Assembly (NCBI GenBank): GCA_027293165.1
Contig: JAPUGB010000057.1
Location: forward strand, 1-38,828
DNA from: Gammaproteobacteria bacterium
GTDB lineage: Bacteria > Pseudomonadota > Gammaproteobacteria > Steroidobacterales > GCA-2729495
Direction of reading: 5' to 3'
DNA: 38,828 bases
A program made the translations under genes and the position numbers. How positions within the stretch are numbered: the first letter of the stretch is position 1; each line of letters opens with the position of its first letter. Under the pieces are notes generated by a model, which did no database searches, was not told the origin of the DNA, and saw nothing but the letters and a program-made list of their open reading frames with translations. Positions 27,394 through 34,798 of this stretch are shown piece after piece.

Positions 27394-30057
27394 TCATACG
27401 CTTACCGGGTTCGGTTTATCCGGGTCTATGTCCAGCGCGGCCACCGCCGTCTGCACCGTCTCGCGATCCAGTTTGCCGTCATCTGCGAGCGCGTTGAGTG
27501 CTGCCAGAACGATATTGCTGCTGTTCACTTCGAAAAACTCCCGCAACGCTGCTCTCGAATCGCTGCGTCCGAAACCGTCGGTGCCAAGCACGACGAAACG
27601 CCCGGGCACCCATTGACGAATCTGGTCGGGCACTATCCGCATATAGTCCGAAGCCGCGATGAACGGACCGTCGATACCCTCTAGGCAGGTGCCAACATAC
27701 GGGGTCCGGTCACTGGCCGTTGGATTACGCCGGTTCCAGCGATCGCAATCAATACCGTCACGACGCAACTCGCTGTAGCTGGTTACACTCCATACGTCTG
27801 CTGCCACGTTGAACTGCTGGTCCAGAACCTCCGCGGCGTCGAGCGCTTCACGCAAAATTGTGCCGGACCCGAATAACTGCACGCGCGGCCCGGCTTCGTC
27901 TGCCGACCTGATGCGGTACATGCCATTGACAATGCCCTCCTCCGTTCCCTCAGGCATCGCCGGATGAGCGTAATTTTCGTTCATGCAGGTGATGTAATAG
28001 AAAATGTTTTCCTGTTCACGATACATCCGATGCATCCCTGCGTGGATGATGACCGCGAGTTCGTAGGCATAGGCAGGATCATAGGCAACGCAGTTTGGAA
28101 CGTTGGGAGCAAGAATATGGCTGTGCCCGTCCTGGTGCTGCAGACCCTCACCGGCCAGCGTAGTCCGGCCTGCAGTGCCACCGATTAAAAAGCCCCGGGT
28201 CTGCATGTCCCCGGCTGCCCAGATGAAATCACCGATGCGTTGAAAGCCGAACATCGAATAAAAGATATAGAACGGGATCATCCGAACGCCGTGATTCGAA
28301 TACGATGTGCCGGCCGCAATCCATGAACAGAACGCACCGGCTTCGTTAATCCCTTCTTCCAGAATCTGACCCTTACGGTCTTCGCGGTAGTACATCAGGG
28401 TCTCGGCATCCTGCGGTGTATATAACTGACCCACCGACGAATAGATGCCGAATTGTCTGAACATCCCTTCCATGCCGAAAGTCCGGGCCTCGTCAGGAAT
28501 GATCGGGACGATGTTGTCGCCAATGTTTTCGTCGCGGGCCAGCTTGGTCAGAATCCTGACAAAGGCCATGGTTGTGGAAATCTCGCGATCTCCGCTGCCG
28601 TCCAGCTGCTGCTGGAACGCTTCCAGCCCCGGGATCTCGAGCGGCTCGGCGTCGCTGTTGCGTGCCGGTATAAAGCCCCCGAGTTGTTGCCGCCGCTCAT
28701 GCAGGTAGCGCAATTCATCGCTGCCTTCCGGCGGTTTTCGGTACGGGACCTCATCGACTTCGGAATCCGCAACGGGGATATTGAACCGGTCGCGAAACGC
28801 CTTTAAATCTTCAACACCCAGTTTTTTTGCCTGGTGTGCGGTCATCTTGCCCTCACCGGCCTCCCCCATGCCGAAGCCCTTAATCGTCTTGGCGAGGATA
28901 ACGGTCGGTCGGCCTTCGTGCCTGACGGCTGCGTCGTATGCCGCGAAGACCTTGACCGGGTCCAGGCCACCCCGGTTCAGGCGCCAGATTTCTTCGTCAG
29001 ACATGTTGGCAACCATGTCTTTTAATTCAGGATACCTGCCGAAGAAATGCTCGCGGACGTAGTCGCCATCCATGGCTTTGAAATTCTGATATTCGCCGTC
29101 GACACATTCTTCCATGACCCGGCGCAACAGCCCTTGATGGTCGCGTTCCAATAACGGATCCCACCTCGAGCCCCACACGACTTTGATTACGTTCCAGCCA
29201 GCGCCGCCAAATGCCGCTTCGAGCTCCTGGATGATCTTGCCGTTGCCTCGTACCGGCCCATCGAGCCGCTGTAGATTGCAGTTAATGACAAAAATCAGGT
29301 TATCAAGCTTTTCCAGGACCGGCATCGTGATGGCGCCCATGGCCTCGGGCTCATCCATCTCACCGTCGCCAAGAAAACACCACACCTTTCGTCCGTCGGT
29401 ATCGATGATTTCGCGATGCTTGAGGTAACGCATAAAGCGCGCCTGAAAGATCGCCATCATCGCACCGAGACCCATCGATACCGTGGGAAACTGCCAAAAG
29501 CCGGGCATCAACCACGGGTGTGGGTAGGATGCAAGGCCGAGGCCTCCGACCTCGCGCCGGAAATGGCTCAATTGCTGCTCGGACAGACGTCCCTCCAGGT
29601 ATGCGCGCGCGTAGATGCCGGGTGAGGAGTGTCCCTGGAAATAAATGAGGTCACCGCCATGATCAGCGTCCGCAGCGCGCCAAAAATGATTGAAACCGAC
29701 CTCGTAAAGCGTCGCCGATGACGCATAGCTGGCAATATGCCCACCGTATTCGGAGCTGCGTCGATTGGCCTGAACCACCATGGCCATCGCGTTCCAGCGA
29801 ATATAGGCTTCGATGCGCCGTTCGATGCCGCGATTACCGGGATATTCCGGCTGCTGTGCGACGCCGATGGTATTCAGATAGGCAGTGTTCGCGCTGTAGG
29901 GCAGATACGCACCGGAACGACGTGCGTGGTCGATCATGCGTGCCAACAGGAAATGCGCTCTGTCGGTTCCATGCAACTTGAGTACGGATTCAATCGACTC
30001 CAGCCACTCTTGTGTTTCCTGGGGGTCGATGTCGTCGTAGCGATTCAGGTCAGTCAC
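27394..30057 (-). CDS. aceE: Pyruvate dehydrogenase E1 component, homodimeric type
   Basis: 887 residues from GTG 30057, the same length as E. coli AceE. The alignable start is near [20 protein letters not shown]. ThDP and active-site blocks are present: [58 protein letters not shown] and [12 protein letters not shown]. It decarboxylates pyruvate and acetylates the lipoyl group of E2. The frame stays open 390 bp upstream of the GTG, but that part does not resemble AceE and crosses the intergenic hairpin. The ribosome-binding site is weak. First gene of aceE-aceF-lpd. Confidence 0.97.
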   Translation of the reverse strand: MTDLNRYDDIDPQETQEWLESIESVLKLHGTDRAHFLLARMIDHARRSGAYLPYSANTAYLNTIGVAQQPEYPGNRGIERRIEAYIRWNAMAMVVQANRRSSEYGGHIASYASSATLYEVGFNHFWRAADADHGGDLIYFQGHSSPGIYARAYLEGRLSEQQLSHFRREVGGLGLASYPHPWLMPGFWQFPTVSMGLGAMMAIFQARFMRYLKHREIIDTDGRKVWCFLGDGEMDEPEAMGAITMPVLEKLDNLIFVINCNLQRLDGPVRGNGKIIQELEAAFGGAGWNVIKVVWGSRWDPLLERDHQGLLRRVMEECVDGEYQNFKAMDGDYVREHFFGRYPELKDMVANMSDEEIWRLNRGGLDPVKVFAAYDAAVRHEGRPTVILAKTIKGFGMGEAGEGKMTAHQAKKLGVEDLKAFRDRFNIPVADSEVDEVPYRKPPEGSDELRYLHERRQQLGGFIPARNSDAEPLEIPGLEAFQQQLDGSGDREISTTMAFVRILTKLARDENIGDNIVPIIPDEARTFGMEGMFRQFGIYSSVGQLYTPQDAETLMYYREDRKGQILEEGINEAGAFCSWIAAGTSYSNHGVRMIPFYIFYSMFGFQRIGDFIWAAGDMQTRGFLIGGTAGRTTLAGEGLQHQDGHSHILAPNVPNCVAYDPAYAYELAVIIHAGMHRMYREQENIFYYITCMNENYAHPAMPEGTEEGIVNGMYRIRSADEAGPRVQLFGSGTILREALDAAEVLDQQFNVAADVWSVTSYSELRRDGIDCDRWNRRNPTASDRTPYVGTCLEGIDGPFIAASDYMRIVPDQIRQWVPGRFVVLGTDGFGRSDSRAALREFFEVNSSNIVLAALNALADDGKLDRETVQTAVAALDIDPDKPNPVSV

Positions 30058-30106
30058 AGGTGCGCAGTTCGTGTTCTGATTAACATCCGGGCAGGCCGGT
30101 CCGCTG

Positions 30107-30124
30107 CGGCATATGCCGTATAAT
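30107..30124 (+). promoter_or_regulatory. TATAAT box adjoining a 12-bp palindrome
   Basis: A perfect sigma-70 -10 hexamer TATAAT lies at 30119-30124, immediately after the perfect palindrome CGGCATATGCCG (30107-30118). The region at -35 (CCGGTC) is poor, so an activator bound nearby may be needed, or the palindrome may be a repressor operator. Transcription would start near 30131, about 70 nt before the M17 peptidase ATG, and pass through the hairpin below. Confidence 0.4.
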
Positions 30125-30151
30125 CCCGGCGGAAACCACGGCGCATCGCAT

Positions 30152-30184
30152 GAAGCCCCGGTATCATCGGGGTTTCCTTTTTTT
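30152..30184 (+). terminator. Rho-independent terminator-like hairpin in the M17 peptidase leader
   Basis: A 9-bp stem (GAAGCCCCG / CGGGGTTTC, one G-T pair) with 7-nt loop at 30152-30176 is followed by a run of seven T at 30178-30184. It points along the plus strand into the M17 gene, so it is not the end of any plus-strand gene in view. GGAAACC at 30131-30137 can pair exactly with GGTTTCC at 30171-30177 and would break the terminator stem. This is an attenuator-like arrangement or a very short RNA. Confidence 0.65.
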
Positions 30185-30191
30185 AGGTCAA
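30163..30191 (-). promoter_or_regulatory. Candidate sigma-70 promoter for aceE
   Basis: On the minus strand TTGACC (30186-30191) and GATGAT (30163-30168) are separated by 17 nt. They match the consensus at five and four of six positions. Transcription would begin about 100 nt before the aceE GTG. It overlaps the plus-strand hairpin, so the two divergent units may influence each other. Moderate to weak. Confidence 0.3.
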
Positions 30192-30202
30192 GACAAACAG
30201 GT

Positions 30203-31753
30203 ATGCATGATCTTCTCCCTGCCGGCCTCGGGCTGCGGGTACAACAATCGCCGCGTCGGATCACCCGGGCGGCAGTGGATTCGCTGGAGCAGCTGATCAT
30301 AGTCACTCCGGCCAAGTGGCCTGATAAAGGCTGGAGCCAACTGCCCGATGGGAAACACCTCGAAGCGCTGGTGCGGCGGGCCGGCGTGGAACCGGAGCGA
30401 CGAATTTGGCAATCGCGGCTGTCGAATCGGCTGGCCACTGGGCTCACGCTCGGCAGGTTGCCGGAAGCGGCCGAGGGTATCGATATACCCGGCGCCTACC
30501 CACTGCTGCGGTTCGCCGGGGAACTGGCGGCTGCGGCGCTGCAGGACAAACCCCACAAGCTCGGGCTGACGGTGCTGGGCCTGTCGGCCGATGAGTCGGC
30601 AAGTCTGGTGCGCGCGATGGTTCTGGCTGTCGCTGCGCACCGGTTTCAATTGCCACGGTATCAAAGCGGCAAAACCACGCGTTCGCGGACTTTGACCCTG
30701 AAAGTTTTCGGGCTCGGCGAGCGCGTTGACGTCGGGCGAAGTCTTGCGGAAGCTGAGGCGACCAACCTGGCACGCTGGTTGACAGCCCAGCCGCCCAACA
30801 AGCTCGATGCCAGGACCTATCGGGACGCGCTCGAACAGCTGAGCGCCGATAACGGCTGGCGCATGCGCTTTCTGGATGAAAAGCAGCTGAAGCGGCTGGC
30901 GGCCGGCGCATTCCTGGCCGTCGCCCAGGGAAATGCCAGCGCGGACGCCGGAATCGCGCACATCCGCTACCGACCCGGCAAAACCACCGCAAGCCCCGCG
31001 CTGGCGCTGGTGGGCAAGGGCATCATTTTTGATACCGGCGGAACGAATCTGAAGCCCTTTAGAGCGATGCTGGACATGCACCACGACATGGCAGGCAGCG
31101 CGGTGGCGGTAGCGACCCTGCTCGCGCTGACCAGGCTTAAGGTGCCATTTGCAGTGGACTGCTGGCTCGCTATCACCGAAAACCGGCTAAGCGCCGATGC
31201 GTACAAGTCGCGCGACATCGTGACGGCCAGCAACGGCACCACGATCGAGGTCATACATACCGATGCCGAGGGACGCATGGCGCTGGCCGATACGCTGGCG
31301 CTCGCCGCGCGCGAACAGCCGGAACTGATACTCGACTACGCAACTTTGACAGGTTCATGCGTGCAGGCGCTGACCGAGCGATACAGCGGGGTGTTCAGCA
31401 ATCGCGACGCGCTGAATCAACTGTTAATCGACGTGGGCCGTGAGTCCGGCGAACGGGTGTGGCCATTTCCGATGGATAAGGACTTCGATGATGACCTGAA
31501 GTCATCGGTTGCGGACATTCTTCAGTGCGCGATGGACGGCACCGGTGACCACATTCACGCTGCGCGGTTTTTGCAGAGATTTGTACCAGACAACATTCCG
31601 TGGGTGCACATGGATCTGAGCTCCGGCAGCCGTAAAAGTGAACTTGCCCAGATCCCATCCGGCACGACCGGATTTGGCGTGCGCTTCAGTCTAAGCCTGG
31701 TTCTTGACCATGGCGAGACTGTCAAACAGACTGCTAATGCAATTAAAAACTGA
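30203..31753 (+). CDS. M17-family leucyl aminopeptidase
   Basis: 516 residues from ATG 30203. Cytoplasmic two-metal aminopeptidase releasing N-terminal residues from peptides. The C-terminal catalytic domain is complete: VGKGIIFDTGGTNLKP supplies Lys, Asp and the catalytic Lys, MHHDMAG a further Asp, and HTDAEGRMAL Asp, Glu and catalytic Arg; DYATLTGSC is also conserved. The N-terminal 170 residues are divergent from PepA, so it belongs to the less studied M17 branch. No strong ribosome-binding site was seen. An in-frame extension upstream crosses the hairpin and is unlikely to be translated. Confidence 0.92.
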   Translation: MHDLLPAGLGLRVQQSPRRITRAAVDSLEQLIIVTPAKWPDKGWSQLPDGKHLEALVRRAGVEPERRIWQSRLSNRLATGLTLGRLPEAAEGIDIPGAYPLLRFAGELAAAALQDKPHKLGLTVLGLSADESASLVRAMVLAVAAHRFQLPRYQSGKTTRSRTLTLKVFGLGERVDVGRSLAEAEATNLARWLTAQPPNKLDARTYRDALEQLSADNGWRMRFLDEKQLKRLAAGAFLAVAQGNASADAGIAHIRYRPGKTTASPALALVGKGIIFDTGGTNLKPFRAMLDMHHDMAGSAVAVATLLALTRLKVPFAVDCWLAITENRLSADAYKSRDIVTASNGTTIEVIHTDAEGRMALADTLALAAREQPELILDYATLTGSCVQALTERYSGVFSNRDALNQLLIDVGRESGERVWPFPMDKDFDDDLKSSVADILQCAMDGTGDHIHAARFLQRFVPDNIPWVHMDLSSGSRKSELAQIPSGTTGFGVRFSLSLVLDHGETVKQTANAIKN

Positions 31754-31766
31754 ACCGAACAGCACA

Positions 31767-32423
31767 ATGGATACAGAGCCGGCACATCCTATCAGTCAAC
31801 GCTTTCGGAGCTTTTTACCGGTGGTCATAGACGTCGAGACCGGCGGGTTCAATCCCAAAACGGACGCGCTCCTCGACATCGCATCGGTGCTGGTGAAATT
31901 CGATGATGACGGTTGGCTTCGCCGCGGCGAAACGCATCGGTTTCATGTGTTGCCATTCCCGAAAGCCAACATCGAAAAGGCCGCGCTGGAAGTGAACCGG
32001 ATTGACCCCCATCACCCATTGCGGCCCGCGATCCCCGAACGCGATGCCCTGCAACGCGTATTTCGCGAAGTGCGCCAGGAAATACGCGATACTGGATGCA
32101 CGCGCGCCATACTCGTCGGGCACAACGCGCATTTCGACCTGAGTTTTCTGAACGAGGCGGCTGCTCGTGCGGGCATTAAAAGAAACCCATTCCACCCGTT
32201 CAGCGTTTTTGACACGGCCACGCTGGGAGGCGTGGCTTTCGGTCAGACTGTGCTTGCTCGAGCCGCCGAGGCGGCCGGGCTCGGCTGGGACGCCGACGCC
32301 GCGCATTCAGCTGCTTACGATGCGGAACAAACCGCTGATCTGTTCTGTGAAATCGTGAACCGTTTCAGGCCAGCATTCGAAAGTACGCTGAGCGCACCCT
32401 CTGATGCCCGGGACGAAGGGTAA
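31767..32423 (+). CDS. rnt: Ribonuclease T
   Basis: 218 residues, DEDDh 3'-5' exonuclease that trims tRNA and other stable RNA ends. Catalytic residues: D22 and E24 (VVIDVETGGF), D124 (GHNAHFDLSFL), H180 and D185 (HSAAYDAEQTA). ATG 31767 follows the M17 stop by 13 bp; the frame is open further back into that gene. Length matches E. coli RNase T (215). Convergent with grxD. Confidence 0.97.
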   Translation: MDTEPAHPISQRFRSFLPVVIDVETGGFNPKTDALLDIASVLVKFDDDGWLRRGETHRFHVLPFPKANIEKAALEVNRIDPHHPLRPAIPERDALQRVFREVRQEIRDTGCTRAILVGHNAHFDLSFLNEAAARAGIKRNPFHPFSVFDTATLGGVAFGQTVLARAAEAAGLGWDADAAHSAAYDAEQTADLFCEIVNRFRPAFESTLSAPSDARDEG

Positions 32424-32453
32424 TACAGCGGCGTTACAGTATTTCGCGAATGG

Positions 32454-32765
32454 CTACTCGAGCTCGTCGAGCAATTTTTGCAGTTCGCCGGACTCGTACA
32501 TCTGTATGGCGATATCGGACCCCCCCAGTAAATCACCGTTGACGTACAGTTGCGGAAACGTCGGCCATTCGGAGTAATCCTTCAGCCCCTGGCGAAGCTC
32601 AGGGTCTTCCAGAATATTCACGTAGGCAAACCGCTTACTGCACGATTTTAGAGCGTTTACCACCTGTGCGGAGAATCCACACTGCGGGAATTCCGGCGTG
32701 CCCTTCATGTAAAGCAGAACCGGAAACTCGTTCAGTTGTTCCTTGATACGTTCGCTAATCGTCAC
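32454..32765 (-). CDS. grxD: Monothiol glutaredoxin (Grx4 type)
   Basis: 103 residues from GTG 32765. CGFS active site at 29-32 within GTPEFPQCGFSAQ, plus WPTFPQLYVNGDLLGGSDI, the glutathione-binding and dimer-cluster region. Such proteins hold and transfer 2Fe-2S clusters with BolA partners. The rnt-grxD neighbourhood is common in gammaproteobacteria. Lacks the short C-terminal tail of E. coli GrxD. GGA 5 nt upstream is a weak ribosome-binding site. Confidence 0.95.
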   Translation of the reverse strand: MTISERIKEQLNEFPVLLYMKGTPEFPQCGFSAQVVNALKSCSKRFAYVNILEDPELRQGLKDYSEWPTFPQLYVNGDLLGGSDIAIQMYESGELQKLLDELE

Positions 32766-32829
32766 TGTGTTCCGTCCGTCGTGGTCGATTAATCGGTCAG
32801 TATATCGCAACTGCTGCGGTGCCGTCGCT

Positions 32830-33021
32830 TCAGCCCACTAGGGGATGCTTCGGGAATCGGCGCTGCAGCTCATCGACCAGAGCCCATTGCTCCTCGCCGC
32901 TCATCGTGCCCCACGCGATGATCTCCTCCAACCGCCGCAGGCAGCCCATGCACACGTGCTCCTCATCCAGCGTACAGATGTTGACGCACGGGGACATGGG
33001 GCGGGATGCTCTGCTGTTCAC
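32830..33021 (-). CDS. DUF1289 protein
   Basis: 63 residues from GTG 33021, chosen because AGGAGAGG lies 5 nt upstream. The SPCVNICTLDEEHVCMGCLR stretch with four cysteines, then EEIIAW, is the DUF1289 signature. The cysteines may bind metal; function is unknown. Located 64 bp upstream of grxD on the same strand, so possibly co-transcribed with it. Confidence 0.9.
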   Translation of the reverse strand: MNSRASRPMSPCVNICTLDEEHVCMGCLRRLEEIIAWGTMSGEEQWALVDELQRRFPKHPLVG

Positions 33022-33074
33022 AAAAACCTCTCCTGAAGAATACCCTTCATCCACGTCCCGGGCCAACGTCCAGA

Positions 33075-33103
33075 TTGAAATATGTGGACTGCTCGCCTAT
33101 TCT
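33075..33103 (+). promoter_or_regulatory. Candidate sigma-70 promoter of the Urate_ox_N-like gene
   Basis: TTGAAA at 33075-33080 and TATTCT at 33098-33103 with a 17-nt spacer; five and four of six consensus matches. It lies 90 bp upstream of the ATG at 33194, in the only gap available, between divergent DUF1289 and this gene. Confidence 0.5.
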
Positions 33104-33193
33104 TCCGTGAGGATTATGTATACGAACCGCTGGGGCTACTAGACAGCATCCGACGAGTTAATCAGCAATATTCAACACGGGAGAACAAAAACC

Positions 33194-33802
33194 ATGAATC
33201 CACTCAAAACCGTTACCGGAACTCTTGTTTCCGGTCTGATTCTGGCAGCGATTATCGCGGGGGCAGCCACGAGCGTTGGCAGGGTAGACAGCGGCGCCGT
33301 GATAATTTTGATACACGTGGCCGCGGGCGTCACATGGATTGGCCTGCTCTACTATTTCAACTTCGTGCAGGTCCAGGCACTGGGCGAAGCCGTGGCAGAC
33401 GAAGGCGGTCCTGGAGGTGCGGGTATTACCAAGTATGTCGCGCCTCGGGCACTGCTCTGGTTCCGCTGGTCTGCCCTGGCGACGTGGCTGTCTGGCGCCC
33501 TTTACTTGCTTGAGCGAGGGGCGTTTATGGCAGCATTTACGCTCGGTGCAGTTCCAGGGGGAAGCACCCCTTATTACGGACTCGTTATCGGCGTAGGCGC
33601 GTGGCTAGGCACCATCATGTTATTTAATGTCTGGATCCTGATCTGGCCAAACCAGAAAAAGATCCTCGGCATCGTCGAAGCGAGCGCCGACCAGATCGGC
33701 ACAGCCAAAATGGTCGCACTGATGGCGTCGCGTACCAACACGGCATTGTCGATCCCCATGCTGATGAGCATGGTCGGCGCTCATCATGGGTTTTTCCTCT
33801 AA
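33194..33802 (+). CDS. Urate-oxidase-N (PuuD transmembrane domain)-like membrane protein
   Basis: 202 residues, about five to six membrane segments. It matches the Urate_ox_N family seen as the membrane part of PuuD: HVAAGVTWIGLLYYFNFVQ, NVWILIWPNQKKILG and the C-terminal SRTNTALSIPMLMSMVGAHH. Fused PuuD proteins carry a C-terminal cytochrome c; this one ends after the membrane part, with no CXXCH. Histidines in the helices could bind haem. No purine genes are nearby, so a urate role is uncertain. It is a single-gene unit with its own promoter candidate and terminator. Confidence 0.8.
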   Translation: MNPLKTVTGTLVSGLILAAIIAGAATSVGRVDSGAVIILIHVAAGVTWIGLLYYFNFVQVQALGEAVADEGGPGGAGITKYVAPRALLWFRWSALATWLSGALYLLERGAFMAAFTLGAVPGGSTPYYGLVIGVGAWLGTIMLFNVWILIWPNQKKILGIVEASADQIGTAKMVALMASRTNTALSIPMLMSMVGAHHGFFL

Positions 33803-33835
33803 ACCGCAACGAAATCCAAAAACATCGGTATGATT

Positions 33836-33866
33836 GAAAGACCCGGCCCAGCCGGGTCTTTCCTTT
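33836..33866 (+). terminator. Rho-independent terminator after the Urate_ox_N-like gene
   Basis: Perfect 12-bp stem GAAAGACCCGGC / GCCGGGTCTTTC at 33836-33862 with a 3-nt CCA loop, followed by CTTTC. It lies 34 bp after the stop at 33802 and 26 bp before nadC, so it isolates the two genes. Confidence 0.85.
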
Positions 33867-33887
33867 CAGGTGTATGAGGATCATTGA

Positions 33888-34751
33888 ATGGCCACGGCGA
33901 AACCGACCGGATTGTTTGCGCGACGTATTGCCGACGACACGCGCCGTGCGCTGGAGGAAGACGTGGGCAGGGGAGACCTGACCGCCGCACTGGTACCTGA
34001 GGATCGGCGAGCGGCTGCGACGGTAATCGCGCGAGAGCCGGCGTGCATTTGCGGCCGCCCCTGGTTCGATGAAGTGTTTCATCAAATGAGCCACTCGGTC
34101 GTTATTGACTGGCGCGTGGCCGAGGGCGGAGTCGTTGCAGCCGACGGAACGGTTTGCGAGCTACGCGGCCCGGCCAGGGTTCTGTTGACCGGTGAACGAA
34201 CGGCGCTCAATTTTCTTCAACTGCTTTCAGCCGTGGCCACCCAGGCGCGCGCCTACACCGACGCGGTGGCGGGCACGACCGTCCGCATACTCGACACGCG
34301 CAAGACCATTCCGGGCCTGCGCCTGGCCCAGAAATATGCGGTGACCACCGGCGGCGCCGAAAATCACCGCACCGGCTTGTTCGACGGCGTATTGATAAAA
34401 GAGAACCACATCGCCGCCGCCGCCGGCATCCAGGCCACCGTCGAGGCCGCACGAGCAACGGCTGCAGGCGCCATCATCGAGGTTGAAGTCGAGAACCTCG
34501 ATCAATGTCAGGAAGCCCTCGACGCAGAGCCGGACCGGCTCCTGCTGGACAACTTTTCCCTTGCTGATCTCAGCACGGCAGTAGAAACGCGCAATGCGCG
34601 CGCGCCGGGCATCGGCCTGGAGGCATCCGGCGGTGTCACCGTGGAGACCGTCCGGGACATTGCTGAGACCGGGGTCGAGTTTATTTCGGTGGGATCGCTA
34701 ACCAAGGATATACGCGCGATCGACCTGTCGATGCGATTCAGGCAGGGCTAA
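33888..34751 (+). CDS. nadC: Nicotinate-nucleotide pyrophosphorylase (carboxylating)
   Basis: 287 residues. Converts quinolinate and PRPP to nicotinate mononucleotide in NAD biosynthesis. Substrate motifs LDTRKTIPGLRLAQKYAV, GGAENHRTGLFDGVLIKENH and a C-terminal barrel with LLLDNF, LEASGGV and ISVGSLTK are complete. GAGGA lies 9 nt before the ATG. It ends 47 bp from the convergent c-di-GMP gene. Confidence 0.98.
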   Translation: MATAKPTGLFARRIADDTRRALEEDVGRGDLTAALVPEDRRAAATVIAREPACICGRPWFDEVFHQMSHSVVIDWRVAEGGVVAADGTVCELRGPARVLLTGERTALNFLQLLSAVATQARAYTDAVAGTTVRILDTRKTIPGLRLAQKYAVTTGGAENHRTGLFDGVLIKENHIAAAAGIQATVEAARATAAGAIIEVEVENLDQCQEALDAEPDRLLLDNFSLADLSTAVETRNARAPGIGLEASGGVTVETVRDIAETGVEFISVGSLTKDIRAIDLSMRFRQG

Positions 34752-34798
34752 CGATCACCGCTTCCAAGCCGGCCGCGCCTTGCCGACATCGGTCACGA

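Noticed and set aside
30058-30447. 130-codon N-terminal extension of aceE
   Set aside because: AceE similarity begins at the GTG at 30057, giving exactly the E. coli length; the extension crosses the intergenic hairpin and the start of the divergent peptidase gene.
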